Assembly: GCA_947462335.1 (NCBI GenBank)
Contig: OX381710.1
Coordinates: 4,588,001 to 4,652,000, forward strand
Length of the DNA stretch: 64,000 bases
DNA from: Harmothoe impar
Taxonomy: Eukaryota; Annelida; Polychaeta; Phyllodocida; Polynoidae
Direction: 5' to 3'
Every line of letters starts with the position of its first letter. The first letter of the stretch is position 1. The notes beneath the pieces were generated by a model. That model was not told where the DNA came from, did no database searches, and saw nothing but the letters and a program-made list of their open reading frames with translations. Shown piece after piece: positions 11,311 to 21,752 of the stretch. The translations under genes were made by a program, and so were the position numbers.

Positions 11311-12189
11311 GGATTGAATTCTGGGGTCCTTTGTCTACCAGCAGTATAGCAGTATATATGTCAGGCACAGAATTGGAGCCAGCCCAACACTATATATATT
11401 TGCCAATGTTGTTTTAGTATGCTACCACACCTTGGAAGTGTCAGAACATTCAGTAGAAGGTCCCCATACATCCCACACCTGACTGTAAGTGTGAATAAGA
11501 CCTGTGTGGCAGTAATCCCCCTGATGTGATAAAACAATGGGAGTTCAGTTGCATTTAACCCAACAAAGAGCTAAGTAATACTATAACATGTCTTTGTAAT
11601 ACTTTTTCTACCCAACCTTTCTGTTTATGCAATGCACAAACTTATTTTATAAGACTTGTTATTGAGATGTTAAAGTTCCGATATTGCGCAAATTCTGATA
11701 TTGAGCCCAACGTATATAATATTGCCCAGATTCCACAAGAAACTGCTAGAAAATTTGTCTACACCTGATCAAAGTTTTGGTGTACTGACATGGATAAAGA
11801 GAAGTGATTCTATAAACAATATAAAATATGAAATAGGTCCTTGCATATATCTCACCAAGAGAGGTGGAGACCCAACGTCACTGACACAATTTCCATTTTT
11901 CATCACAGGCGGAACCTAGGTTAAAAGCACTATTTCCAACCGCCACCCTCACCCAGTACAAAGAACCCTTCCTCCCCTCCTCCCCCAGGCTCTGTCCATG
12001 GGTCACCCCCTCTCACCCCCTTCAACCTCCCAAGCCCCTCATCCCCTCTCACCCCCTCACTCCCCACCACCACCTGCCAATCAGCACCAGGCTTTCTAAT
12101 TAAGTTTAGCTCCTCTTGCCACATTTTTGTCTCCTTTATATTGTCTCAGCCCGCTGTGCCCATGGCGCCCCCTGGGTATACAGCAGGCA

Positions 12190-12425
12190 TACACCTGAAA
12201 AGGGTGTATAGTGCTTAAATGTATTATACTTCATGATTCATGAAAATGCTTACATAGCCTTAGATCGATGCATTAAGCCAACACTATAGGGTTGATGCAC
12301 TCCCAAACAGTAGGCACAATGCATGAATGCAGCTCTGGTGAGTAACTCTCCAGGGCTGTGTTCATGTACCACGACAACAAAGGGCATACTGGATTGTAGC
12401 CATAGTCAGCCCTTAAAGGCCTCTA
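12190..12425. repeat. Multi-hairpin repeat family member
   Basis: GCACAATGCATGAATGCAGC with the partner CAGGGCTGTGTTCATG. Related copies lie at 22975-23220, 49960-50200 and 57470-57690. Confidence 0.7.
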
Positions 12426-13416
12426 CCTGCCGCTGCCACCCGAGACTCGTTTTTCCTTTGTTCAATTGAGTTTATTAGAGAAGGGTGGGGTTAGATAAAG
12501 GCTGCTGGGTCCTGTCAATCTCCCAGCAGATTCTCCCATCGGTTTGAAATGGCACTATTTCCCCTCTACCAAAAAGCAGTGCATCACCTAAAAAAATGTA
12601 TGCTTTTGAAAGAAACATTTCTTATGACTATGAATGGTTCAACTTTTTGAAGTGAGGTATAAAGAACAAATGATAAAAATTAAAAAAGTATTGATCATGC
12701 ATTAATGCCGGAAATTTAAAATATTCCTATTTTTTTTTTTGTATTTTCGATGTATGAAAACTGCATTGTATAATAAGGATAACAAAGAAGAAAAGCAGTA
12801 TCATTTTCCTCTCTTCTTCCACAGAAGAATTCCTACAGAGTTTTGGTAGAGTCCTATTTGAGACTGTGCTGGGAGAGTGGGTCCTGTGGGAGACAGAAAG
12901 GAATGCATCCACAGGCTGCTGTTTTTGTTACCGTTATGTCAGGTAGAATATAGAGTGTATTGCATTCAGATAAAGAACTGAATCACAGAGTCCCCGCGGG
13001 TCTAAACTATTTTTATCATGATTGGATTGTTATTGTAGAGGCTTTTCCAAACAAAATAGAAACCAGTATTCAAGGGAGAATACGTATATGAGTCCTTAAG
13101 GGGCTCCTATGTCACTAGTGTCGTCATTAATTTGGCACAAGTTCTAAATTGTCAATAGTCAATAACCTGGATTTGCCTCATCTTCCTCTCCTCTTCTTCC
13201 CCACATCTTTCCTCATTGACCCTTGAGAATCTCTGATAATTTGCTTTTTATTGGTCCTTTTCATTTAGTACAGACTAAACATGCCATTATTCGTCTGGCA
13301 AAGGTTTGGGCTTTGAAATTCAACAGCATCATACTGTGAGCCACCCTATATAAAAGGGGGGCATTGCGCATGTGACAGGTTCAAAGTGATTTACTTCTTT
13401 TTTTTTTTTATTGGTT

Positions 13417-13623
13417 AACCCTTTAAGGATGGTATTATGCATTCACCCATGATACCTTTGGTCATCATGATGTATAGATACAGCCCTGGCAAGTAACACA
13501 CCATGATCGACCCTATGGGGTTGATACACTACCCAAGGAGCACCAATCCAACACTGGTTAGTGACTCACCATAGACGACAATGACAAATGTTGAGTTTTA
13601 CCGACATTCCATCCTTAAAGGGT
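13417..13623. repeat. Multi-hairpin repeat family member
   Basis: Ends are AACCCTTTAAGGATGG and CCATCCTTAAAGGG. The interior hairpins are degenerate. Related copies lie at about 51083-51300 and 56253-56462. Confidence 0.8.
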
Positions 13624-14372
13624 AAAAATCTATTTTACATTAAATGTGCATACCCCTCAACCAAGCATCCTTTATATATAGCTATTTGTTCATTCCAGGA
13701 GATATATTCCTGATGTATGTGCCTCCTTTTTCTTCTTTTCCTTTGAGTAGATTTAAACTTTATCCTGCAGCTGTTTATATATTCCTGGCATACATCATTC
13801 TAGACCTATAATATACATGTTTAGAAGTAAATGTTGATGAATCTATTGCTAGGTATAATAAGGCTACACCTTACTCCATGGAGTAAGGGCAAGTAGAGCT
13901 TTCATAGGCTTGATATCTGTAGATGGCTGTATCAACCAATCTGTGATAAAAGTGCTACAATAGTCGGTATGTCCTCAACCTGTTTTCAAATGTAAGCTTT
14001 ATATTCCTAGTATGCGTGATGTATTCATGATAGCCTTGGATAACAATAAGTGAGGTTTCGTATTTACTACATTTCCGGACTCTGTAAAAATAAACACATG
14101 AGTAATGATAGCAGAATTTTATTATTTAAACACAAAGTGGTGCCCTACACGTGGCTGTTTACAGTACACAAGGGACTGGCCAACCGCTTCAATAATTAAG
14201 CCAAGCAATACATAATGTAAACAGCATGGCAAGACATGACAATAAATCATCCTATAGAATGCTATACCCTAGGGGGCTGTTACAAACAAAACGTACGCTA
14301 ATAGCGTATTTAAGCTATGCTTAATGTTTTACTCCATTTTTCAACACCACCTTTGAGTAAATTAGCATTAAA

Positions 14373-14445
14373 CAAGAATTGCGGTTGTTGCCGCGTAAAA
14401 AAATGCCTCAGGCATTTTTATACGCGGCAACAACCGCAATTCTTG
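14373..14445. repeat. 73-nt near-perfect hairpin
   Basis: Stem arms of 36 bases begin CAAGAATTGCGGTTGTTGCC. They pair with a single mismatch around a one-base loop at 14409. A second copy is at 63429-63500 with the same downstream flank, so the hairpin belongs to a larger repeated element that continues into the 145-bp satellite. The mirror position in the right arm (near 55525) lacks it. Confidence 0.9.
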
Positions 14446-14546
14446 CATTTAAAGGAACATGATGTCTACATGGTTGGTATATTTGTAGGGGACCCATTCA
14501 AGACACCATATAAACAGGGTGGGAGGATGATATAGCTGACAGATGT

Positions 14547-15483
14547 GACGCAACAGGGGAAAATGTGCCATTACAGGGATTTAGTGTAATATACAGCCAC
14601 TAGGTGACCACCAGTGCAGCAGCACACCATTATCTTAGTGATTCATCATGGAACTTATGGAAACTTTCCCTTGCCTGATTCTGACAATCAGAACTCAAAG
14701 GATCACTATGACCTTCTCTGCCAAATAAATATTAACATTTATTTCATGGTGAATACGATCTATCAAGGTTAAACCTATGGGATAACAATATGCAAGTGAA
14801 GCGTGCAATAACCCTTGGTCATATTGCATGCTCTGCCCGTATTGCACACTCCCAGGGGTTGCCAGAGGTCGCCATGGGGTCGCCATGGAGTTGCTAGGCT
14901 ACTGAGAGTCACGTGACCTGCGCAGAAATCAAAATGGCGGCACCACGGACGTAAACAAACACCGCGGAAGTAATCAAACATCTCGGAAGTAAGCAAACAT
15001 GGACTGCAAATCTATTTTAGATCGAAATATCCTGAAATGAATACAGAGCGTCACTTAAAAGTGACCTTGTTAGTAGTTATGTCACTTGAGCTGCCTGCCT
15101 CGTTTTGCAGCTCTCGTGACATAACCACTGACTCGGTCACTTTAGCGTGCAGCTCTGTCTATGTATTTGTGTGTTTATCTAATGTTTAGTACACCAACAG
15201 CTTTCTTATAGAATTAGATGTAGTTTTATGGAGAATGTCCTACTAAGTAGGACTAGCACTGTCAGTGCTTAACACAGAGACAGGTTCGTATGTGTTGCTA
15301 AGAAAGGCTGATGCTGATTATTTTGGGGGTAGGATTGCCAGAATTGGGAAAGGCAAAGTGGCCAATGATAAAGTTCCATGATAAGTCAGTAGGGTTATTT
15401 CATATTGTTACATGGGTAGTGGCCACCTAGTGGCTGTTTATGTCACTAAATCCCCGCAATGCTACGTTTTCCCCTGTTGCGTC
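14547..15483. mobile_element. Foldback DNA element with about 70-bp inverted termini
   Basis: The termini start GACGCAACAGGGGAAAA and include CAGCCACTAGGTG; the complement lies at 15417-15483. The interior has a second inverted pair (about 15045-15160, GTCACTT/AAGTGAC with GTTATGTCAC). It interrupts the hairpin-plus-satellite element, because at 63590-63610 the two parts are adjacent. No coding region. Confidence 0.75.
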
Positions 15484-15489
15484 TTATGG

Positions 15490-16345
15490 GGATAGGTACA
15501 ATTATAATCAGCCTCAGGAGCATGGAAATGGGTGTTGCTAGGCAGATAAACAATTAGAATAGCTGTTGCTAGGCAATCAGCTGTCTTAGCAACAAACTAA
15601 TAGACCCATTAATTTCCTTGGGTCCAATTTAGGGGGGTAGGTATGATTATAATCAACCTCAGGAGCATGGAAATGTGTGTTGCTAGGCAGATAAACAATA
15701 AGAATAGCTGTTGCTAGGCAGCCAGCTGTCTTAGCAACAAACAGATAGAACCATTGAATTCCTTGGGTCCATGTAAGGGGGGTAGGTAGGATTATAATCA
15801 ATGTCAGGAGCATGGAAATGTGTGTTGCTAGGCAGATAAACAATTAGAATAGTTGTTGCTAGGCAACCAGCTGTCTTAGCAACAAACCAATAGAACCATT
15901 GAATTCCTCGGGTCGATGTTAGGGGGGTAGGTATGATTATAATCAACCTCAGGAGCATGGAAATGGGTGTTGCTAGGCAGATAAACAATAAGAATAGCTG
16001 TTGCTAGGCAGCCAGCTGTCTTAGCAACAAACAGATAGAACCATTGAATTCCTTGGGTCCATGTAAGGGGGGTAGGTAGGATTATAATCAATGTCAGGAG
16101 CATGGAAATGTGTGTTGCTAGGCAGATAAACAATTAGAATAGTTGTTGCTAGGCAACCAGCTGTCTTAGCAACAAACCAATAGAACCATTGAATTCCTCG
16201 GGTCGATGTTAGGGGGGTAGGTATGATTATAATCAACCTCAGGAGCATGGAAATGGGTGTTGCTAGGCAGATAAACAATTAGAATAGCTGTTGCTAGGCA
16301 ACCAGCTGTCTTAGCAACAAACCAATAGAACCATTGAATTCCTTG
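15490..16345 (+). repeat. 145-bp tandem satellite in 290-bp dimers
   Basis: About six units, each containing GTTGCTAGGCAGATAAACAA and TTAGCAACAAAC. Alternate units are nearly identical, so the higher-order period is 290 bp. The long minus-strand frames across it are repeat artefacts. The same satellite is at 63600-64000 in the same orientation. Confidence 0.92.
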
Positions 16346-16364
16346 GGTCCATGTTAGGGGGTAT

Positions 16365-16674
16365 AAGTATGCTTATGATCGACCTCAGGATCCATGGTTG
16401 ATTAATATTAATTTAAGGCCGAAAGGCCCCGGAGGGGCCCTGGTGGTGAGCTTGGGAACTACCAGGTTGAGGCATTATATTGTTTTCACTTGACAGGAAG
16501 TCAGTACGGGTGCCGCCATTTTGTTTTAAGGGGTGCGGCCATTTTGTTTTAAGGTGTCACAACACAAATTTATGCATATAATGATAAAATTAATATCTAT
16601 CAACCTTGGATCCTATAGGTATGCTTATGATCGACCTCAGGATCCAAGGTTGATTAATATTAATTAACAATTTA
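16365..16674. repeat. Tail of the satellite element with 50-bp direct repeats
   Basis: GCTTATGATCGACCTCAGGA followed by GGTTGATTAATATTAATT occurs at about 16370-16418 and again at 16622-16672, about 250 bases apart. Copy 2 of the inner duplication begins just after. Confidence 0.7.
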
Positions 16675-17488
16675 GTCACATAGGAGCCCCTTAAGTACTC
16701 ATTTACGTATTTTCCCTTGAATACTAGTTGAAAATTTTGTTTGGGGAAGCCTCTACAATGCAATCATAATAAAAATAATTTACGCTCGCTGGGACTCCGT
16801 GATTTAGTTCTTTATCTGAATGCGATGCACTCTATATTCTTCCTGACATAACGGTAACAAAAACAGCAGCCTGTGGATTTTTAGTTTGGAATATCTTTAT
16901 TTCGCCATAGATTTACGTTCGCTTTTACATGATATCATCCTGGGTTGACACAGGGTTTCCTCATCAGTCAATAAACATGTATAACAAATAAACCAATATA
17001 TTGCAATCGGTCATTAGTCGCATAATCCATACTTAGAGGAATGGATCAGTACCGGTAAGATCCCATCTAGGCAAATGCCCCCATAGGATCGTACCGGTAG
17101 TTTTACAGAATCATAAAGATATAGTTACATACAAATACCATAATTTCATGTAATTAGGTTACACTTTTATACAGAATATTAATAAAGCAGCTCAAAGAAA
17201 GGTTGTATCCTTCATCCCCACTGTAGTTCAGTGTTATGGGTTGATACTTCGGGATAAACCAGGTAAATTAATGATTAAATACGGTACCGACACAAGAAAA
17301 TATATAGTGGTTTGGAGATTAATAAAAAAGGACTTAGAATTACTTAGGTTGGTATTGATTACATTTTAAAATTGTGTGGAAAGTCTGGGGGGGTGAAAAA
17401 TAATTTGTTGATAATTTAGTTAGTATAGGAGTTTAGGAGGGGGGGGGGAGAACTACAGGGATGACAACGAGACTGGAGGGCTGGCACC

Positions 17489-20374
17489 CTAAGGTATCAT
17501 CGCTAGCAGGTCAGTGTTGGTTTCTTTTTTAAATATATCTAGACTCTGAGCGCTTCTCCGTAGGGTGGTTAGGCCATTCCAGCTCACTGCCCCAAAGAAC
17601 TCTACGCTATTTTCATATGCTATGCCATTTGGTTGTAAAACCTTACACATAGGAGCAGAAAATGCTCTGGTGGGTCTTAGCCTAATATCTCTATATTTAA
17701 CATTTTGAGCCCTCATGTACATGTAGTTCAAAAGGTGGGCGTGTCTTCTATCTTTTAACATATTAACCTTTGCATCTTTATGTACAATGTGAGTCTCCGT
17801 CAGGTGCGGATATTTCAAACAGATTTTTAGACAGTGATTCTGGGCATACTGTAAAGGCTTAAGGTGGGTATCAGCAGTTGTAAGAAAAAGAATATCAGCA
17901 TAATCAAAATACGGTACAATTGTGGCTTTAAATAGTCTAATAGCTAATTTGTTATCAAGAAAAGGTCTCAATTGACATAATTTATATGTTTTATAGGCTA
18001 CAGTTTTGGCAACAAATTTGAGATGAAGATTATAAGTTAACAAGGGGTCAAGAATTACACCAAGATACTTATAACTAGGTACAACTTGAAGTAGTTCATC
18101 ATCCAAATACATGTTTACATTAAGTGTGTTTAGCTTACGTTTGCTGGCTGCAAATATCATTAACTTGGTTTTTGTAATATTAACCGACAATTTATTTTGC
18201 TGACACCATGTATGATAACAATCGAGATCCTCTTGCAAGAGACGCTTAGCTACTTCAAAATCATGATTTGCTACATAAATAACTGTATCGTCCGCATATA
18301 ACTTTAATTTACAATTTTTTACACATTTTACAACATCGTTAACATACAGTAAAAAGAGTAAAGGACCCAAAATGGATCCTTGGGGGACACCACAGACCAC
18401 CTGTGCCTTAGTAGAAAGGATATTATTAGCAAAAACTGTCTGAAATCTTCCATCTAAATAATTTTCGAACCAATGATAATTATCTGCCCTAATTCCATAA
18501 TGGTGAATTTTCAAAAGTAAAACAGAGTGGTCTACGGTGTCAAAGGCTTTCCTCAGGTCAATGAAGGCAGCAATAGTGTTGTTGGCTATATTTAATTCCC
18601 TTTTTATATCGTCCGTGAATTGGGCTAATGTATCTATTGTGCTATGTCCAGCTCTAAAACCACCTTGAACATTGGTCAAAATTTTTTCACGAGTAAGGAA
18701 TCCATATACCCGGTTATGAACTATTTTCTCTAGTAATTTACAAGGGAGGGGTAGGAGGGAGATAGGTCTATAATTATTAACTGATTTGGAATTTCCAGAC
18801 TTAGGTATGGGGGTGACCTTTGAGGTTTTCCAAGATACCGGTACTTTATTTTGAGCAAATGAGAGATTAAAAATTTTAACTAATTTGTCAGGCATGTGTG
18901 CAAAAGCAAGTTTTAGTATTTTTGAAGAGACATTTTCAATAGCTGAGGATTTGTTAGTATTAATTTCATTTATTAATTTTGAGACTTCTTGGATATTGGT
19001 GAGGAAAGGTTCAATAAAATTTATAGAGCTGTCATCATACTGCTTCCACGGTATATGCAGTTCTTTAGCCAGCTCAGGACCTATCTGAGTAAAATACTGA
19101 TTTATGAAGTCAGCAGTTTTCTTGTCGGGTACCGTATCACCGGTTTGGGGGTTAGTGAGTACAATATTTTTCTTTTTGTTTGGTTGACCAGGTATTAAAC
19201 CATTTAATATCCTCCAGAATTTCTTGTGGTCTTTCTCATGTTCCACTAACAAGTCCTTGAAATAATTTTTTCTCATACGAGATACCTTTTTGTTGGAGGC
19301 GTTTTTTGCTTTGTCGGCAATTTCCCAATCATTATCAAGACCTGAGTTTCTGGCAGTACTGGCTTTTATATTCTTATCCCTAATAAACTCATAAGTATCT
19401 TGCGTCATCCATGGATCTCTATGTAATGGAACCTTAAAGCTGTGTAAAGGACAATGAGTATTCAAAATGTTAATAACAGCGTCCAGGAACAGTGACCAAC
19501 ACGTCTCAACATCTTCAGTATCATTAAAGACGCTCCAATCATAATTATCCAGTTCTTGTTTAAACAATGCATCAGTCATCTTAATGTAGGAGCGACCTTG
19601 TATTTCAGTAAGTTCTTTCTTAAAATGTATTTTTTTCCTTATTAGATAGATTGGAAAATGATCCGAAATGTAGATATTTAATACACCCGTACGTAGAAAA
19701 TTTTGTCTAAGGTTAGTAAAGATTAGGTCTAAAGTGGCGTTTTTTCTTGTTGATTCAGCAATTTCTTGTGACATTCCTAAAAGTTTCATTTTATTTAATA
19801 GCTGATTTACAAGGTCGTCATCCTCTTTCACATTAAAATTAAAATCACCCATAATTATAACTTCATACTCGTCTCTATCTTTTATATCAGACAAAAGATT
19901 AGAAAAATTTGTAATAAATGTCAACTTGTCGCCATCAGGAGGACGATAAACATTCACCATAACTATCTTTTTCATCATAGGTTTACATATAAGTATATTC
20001 TGGATCTCCATCTGCTCGTCAGATACACACAAATTAGGAAAAAAATTATACTCATGATCAACATAGTGTTTAATATAGGTACAGACACCTCCTCCTGCTT
20101 TAATATTACCATTTGGTTTCAAGACCTGCCTGTCCAACCTATACCTCGTATATCCCATAAACTGATAATCACATTCATCGTCGTCACATTTTAACCAAGA
20201 TTCGGAGAAGCTTAGCAGCTCTAGGTTAGACCATAATAATTTGGTACAGATTGAGGCATAATTAGCTTTAATACTACGAGCATTCAAATGTAAAAATCTG
20301 AGTCCCTTGGCACCCCCCAATTGCTCCATACTACCTAAAGCTATCTTTGGGTAGGAGTTTTTTGCATATTTCAC
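17489..20374 (-). CDS. LINE ORF2: AP-like endonuclease and reverse transcriptase
   Basis: An intact frame of 961 residues. The N-terminal endonuclease/exonuclease/phosphatase fold (about 25-245) shows LHLNARSIKAN, the catalytic-type ESW glutamate (about 58), GDFN (about 176-179) and SDH (about 237-239). The reverse transcriptase (about 510-780) shows FIDLRKAFD with Asp606, GVPQGSILGPLLF and the YADD box at about 693-696. The C-terminal region ends with the usual SWNGL...FKKE pattern. The protein nicks target DNA and primes reverse transcription of its own RNA (target-primed reverse transcription, known for the family). All catalytic residues I can check are present, so it may be active. The clade is Jockey superfamily, CR1/Crack/Daphne-like; a tree would be needed to settle it. 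The plus-strand frames opposite it are shadows. Confidence 0.95.
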   Translation of the reverse strand: MKYAKNSYPKIALGSMEQLGGAKGLRFLHLNARSIKANYASICTKLLWSNLELLSFSESWLKCDDDECDYQFMGYTRYRLDRQVLKPNGNIKAGGGVCTYIKHYVDHEYNFFPNLCVSDEQMEIQNILICKPMMKKIVMVNVYRPPDGDKLTFITNFSNLLSDIKDRDEYEVIIMGDFNFNVKEDDDLVNQLLNKMKLLGMSQEIAESTRKNATLDLIFTNLRQNFLRTGVLNIYISDHFPIYLIRKKIHFKKELTEIQGRSYIKMTDALFKQELDNYDWSVFNDTEDVETCWSLFLDAVINILNTHCPLHSFKVPLHRDPWMTQDTYEFIRDKNIKASTARNSGLDNDWEIADKAKNASNKKVSRMRKNYFKDLLVEHEKDHKKFWRILNGLIPGQPNKKKNIVLTNPQTGDTVPDKKTADFINQYFTQIGPELAKELHIPWKQYDDSSINFIEPFLTNIQEVSKLINEINTNKSSAIENVSSKILKLAFAHMPDKLVKIFNLSFAQNKVPVSWKTSKVTPIPKSGNSKSVNNYRPISLLPLPCKLLEKIVHNRVYGFLTREKILTNVQGGFRAGHSTIDTLAQFTDDIKRELNIANNTIAAFIDLRKAFDTVDHSVLLLKIHHYGIRADNYHWFENYLDGRFQTVFANNILSTKAQVVCGVPQGSILGPLLFLLYVNDVVKCVKNCKLKLYADDTVIYVANHDFEVAKRLLQEDLDCYHTWCQQNKLSVNITKTKLMIFAASKRKLNTLNVNMYLDDELLQVVPSYKYLGVILDPLLTYNLHLKFVAKTVAYKTYKLCQLRPFLDNKLAIRLFKATIVPYFDYADILFLTTADTHLKPLQYAQNHCLKICLKYPHLTETHIVHKDAKVNMLKDRRHAHLLNYMYMRAQNVKYRDIRLRPTRAFSAPMCKVLQPNGIAYENSVEFFGAVSWNGLTTLRRSAQSLDIFKKETNTDLLAMIP

Positions 20375-20723
20375 AGTTCCCTAGAGACAAGGATACATCA
20401 GTATAAATAGTAATACTTATTAAACAACTTCCTTTGTTTATCAATGTAGAAACAAATACACAGCTTAAGAAGTCAGAGACATAGGCCTTTATGCCGACTC
20501 TGCAATTTAGCTCCATGTATAATCTGGACTAAGTTTTGTTCAGATGGGTTGGGAGATTGATTACCGGTAGTTGTACAATACTAGAGTAAAGGTGTTTGAA
20601 TTAATAATTCAGTTTCTAATAACAGGGTTTACCAATGTCTATTATTAACAATTAAAGATAACTTTTAGGAGAAGAGAATTAAACATAATATTTCCGTTAT
20701 AATATGTAATGTAGTACATGAGT

Positions 20724-21752
20724 TTAGCCTTCATCTTGTGGAGGGGTGGCTTGAGCAGCAGCCAGAGGTCGGTCATCAGCACCTGTGTCGTCTTGGTTTG
20801 GAGTGGGTTGGTCGGCTCGTTCTCTCTGCAGTTTTTGCTGTCTGGCCTCATGCTTGGTGGGTAGTGGTCTTTCATTCGTGTGGGTGTACCTTAGCGCCAT
20901 CAGCATCTCCCCCAGCCTGTTACCATGGGTAATGTTCTCAATCTTGATAGAGTCCAGTTGCCCCAGGTGGAAGCCACATCCGTATGTGTTATCAAGAGTG
21001 GCTTCGTATAATTGAAGCCCTTTGGTGTCTGTGAGCTGTTTAAGGAGGGACTCATCCTTATATTTAATGTCTTGAAGCGCCTTCATTACGTCTTCCTCCA
21101 TGTCAAACCACTCCTGTGATCTTTTGCAGCCTTTGGCCGCGAACATTGCATCCATTGGGGACTTGACGGTCATAACCCTTCTGTGTACAGCCATTTGATT
21201 TGATACCACACACATCTTACTACAAAAGGCTCTTTCCGTCGAGTCGAACGTTTGGCCTTCGTATTTGATCACACATTTGTATAGGTTACTAAAGGGGGCG
21301 TGGCAGCTCTGGAAAGCCAGTCCATCCTGAGTCTCTACCATCTTAGCCTTGGCAAGGCTGAGGTCAAAGGGAATTTGTGAGATTTCATTATATTTGAAGT
21401 GCTGTCCAGCCACAATTATTGTGGTACCTCTGACCGACGCATCAATGTTTTTACTCCTTGCTAGGGCCTGTAGTGCTCTCAAGTCTCTTTGCATGAGTTT
21501 TTCTTCATTCGGTATGTCATCCGACAGGTGTATCCCTAGCCATTCTTCCATACCCTTGAGGTTCTGGATGTTTGAAAATATCATCGACTTATAGTGAGCA
21601 GATGCAAAACCAAGACGATCTGACGTGGTCTGGGTTTGAACTTTGGTGCTCCAAGGTCCGCCTGTCCACCTCCACCGCGGGGGGGGGGGGGGGGGGGGGG
21701 GGTACTTGCTTTTTCCCTCTTCGATATGCTGATTCCACAATACTGTTGTCAT
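20724..21752 (-). CDS. LINE ORF1, C-terminal part with NADAR (YbiA-like) domain
   Basis: A frame of 342 residues counted from an upstream ATG; real ORF1 sequence starts after the proline run (about residue 26). Residues 40-130 continue the L1-like ORF1 C-terminal region (LKGMEEWLGIHLSDD, ALARSKNIDASVRGTTIIV). Residues about 147-290 form a NADAR domain: PFSNLYKCVIKYEGQTF, then STERAF with Glu173, EWF with Trp215, EATLDNTYGCG with Asp254, and HGNRLGEMLMALR. In known NADAR proteins the D..WG.G motif has Trp where this has Tyr257. The family handles NAD/ADP-ribose derivatives, and some members remove ADP-ribose from guanine bases. A role in protecting the retrotransposon RNP or its nucleic acid from host ADP-ribosylation is my inference only. 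The last 45 residues are polar and low-complexity. Confidence 0.85.
   Translation of the reverse strand: MTTVLWNQHIEEGKSKYPPPPPPPPRWRWTGGPWSTKVQTQTTSDRLGFASAHYKSMIFSNIQNLKGMEEWLGIHLSDDIPNEEKLMQRDLRALQALARSKNIDASVRGTTIIVAGQHFKYNEISQIPFDLSLAKAKMVETQDGLAFQSCHAPFSNLYKCVIKYEGQTFDSTERAFCSKMCVVSNQMAVHRRVMTVKSPMDAMFAAKGCKRSQEWFDMEEDVMKALQDIKYKDESLLKQLTDTKGLQLYEATLDNTYGCGFHLGQLDSIKIENITHGNRLGEMLMALRYTHTNERPLPTKHEARQQKLQRERADQPTPNQDDTGADDRPLAAAQATPPQDEG

Larger units (their letters stand above)
10304..14372. other. Gene-free region of inner copy 1, downstream of the acyltransferase gene
   Basis: No gene is supported. The sequence is homologous, in mirror or direct sense, to 22488-25000, 48540-51350 and 55300-58860. 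Frames that look proline- or serine-rich here (for example about 10650-11000 and 11930-12124) fall in CT-rich repeats and are not conserved as proteins. Multi-hairpin repeats lie near 11080, 12190 and 13417. Confidence 0.7.

Noticed and set aside
15586..16278. Four overlapping 85-codon minus-strand frames with similar sequence
   Set aside because: Consequence of the 145-bp satellite; each frame ends at the same point of the unit and the period is not a multiple of three.
18885..19198. Plus-strand frames opposite the LINE ORF2
   Set aside because: Shadow frames of the reverse transcriptase gene.
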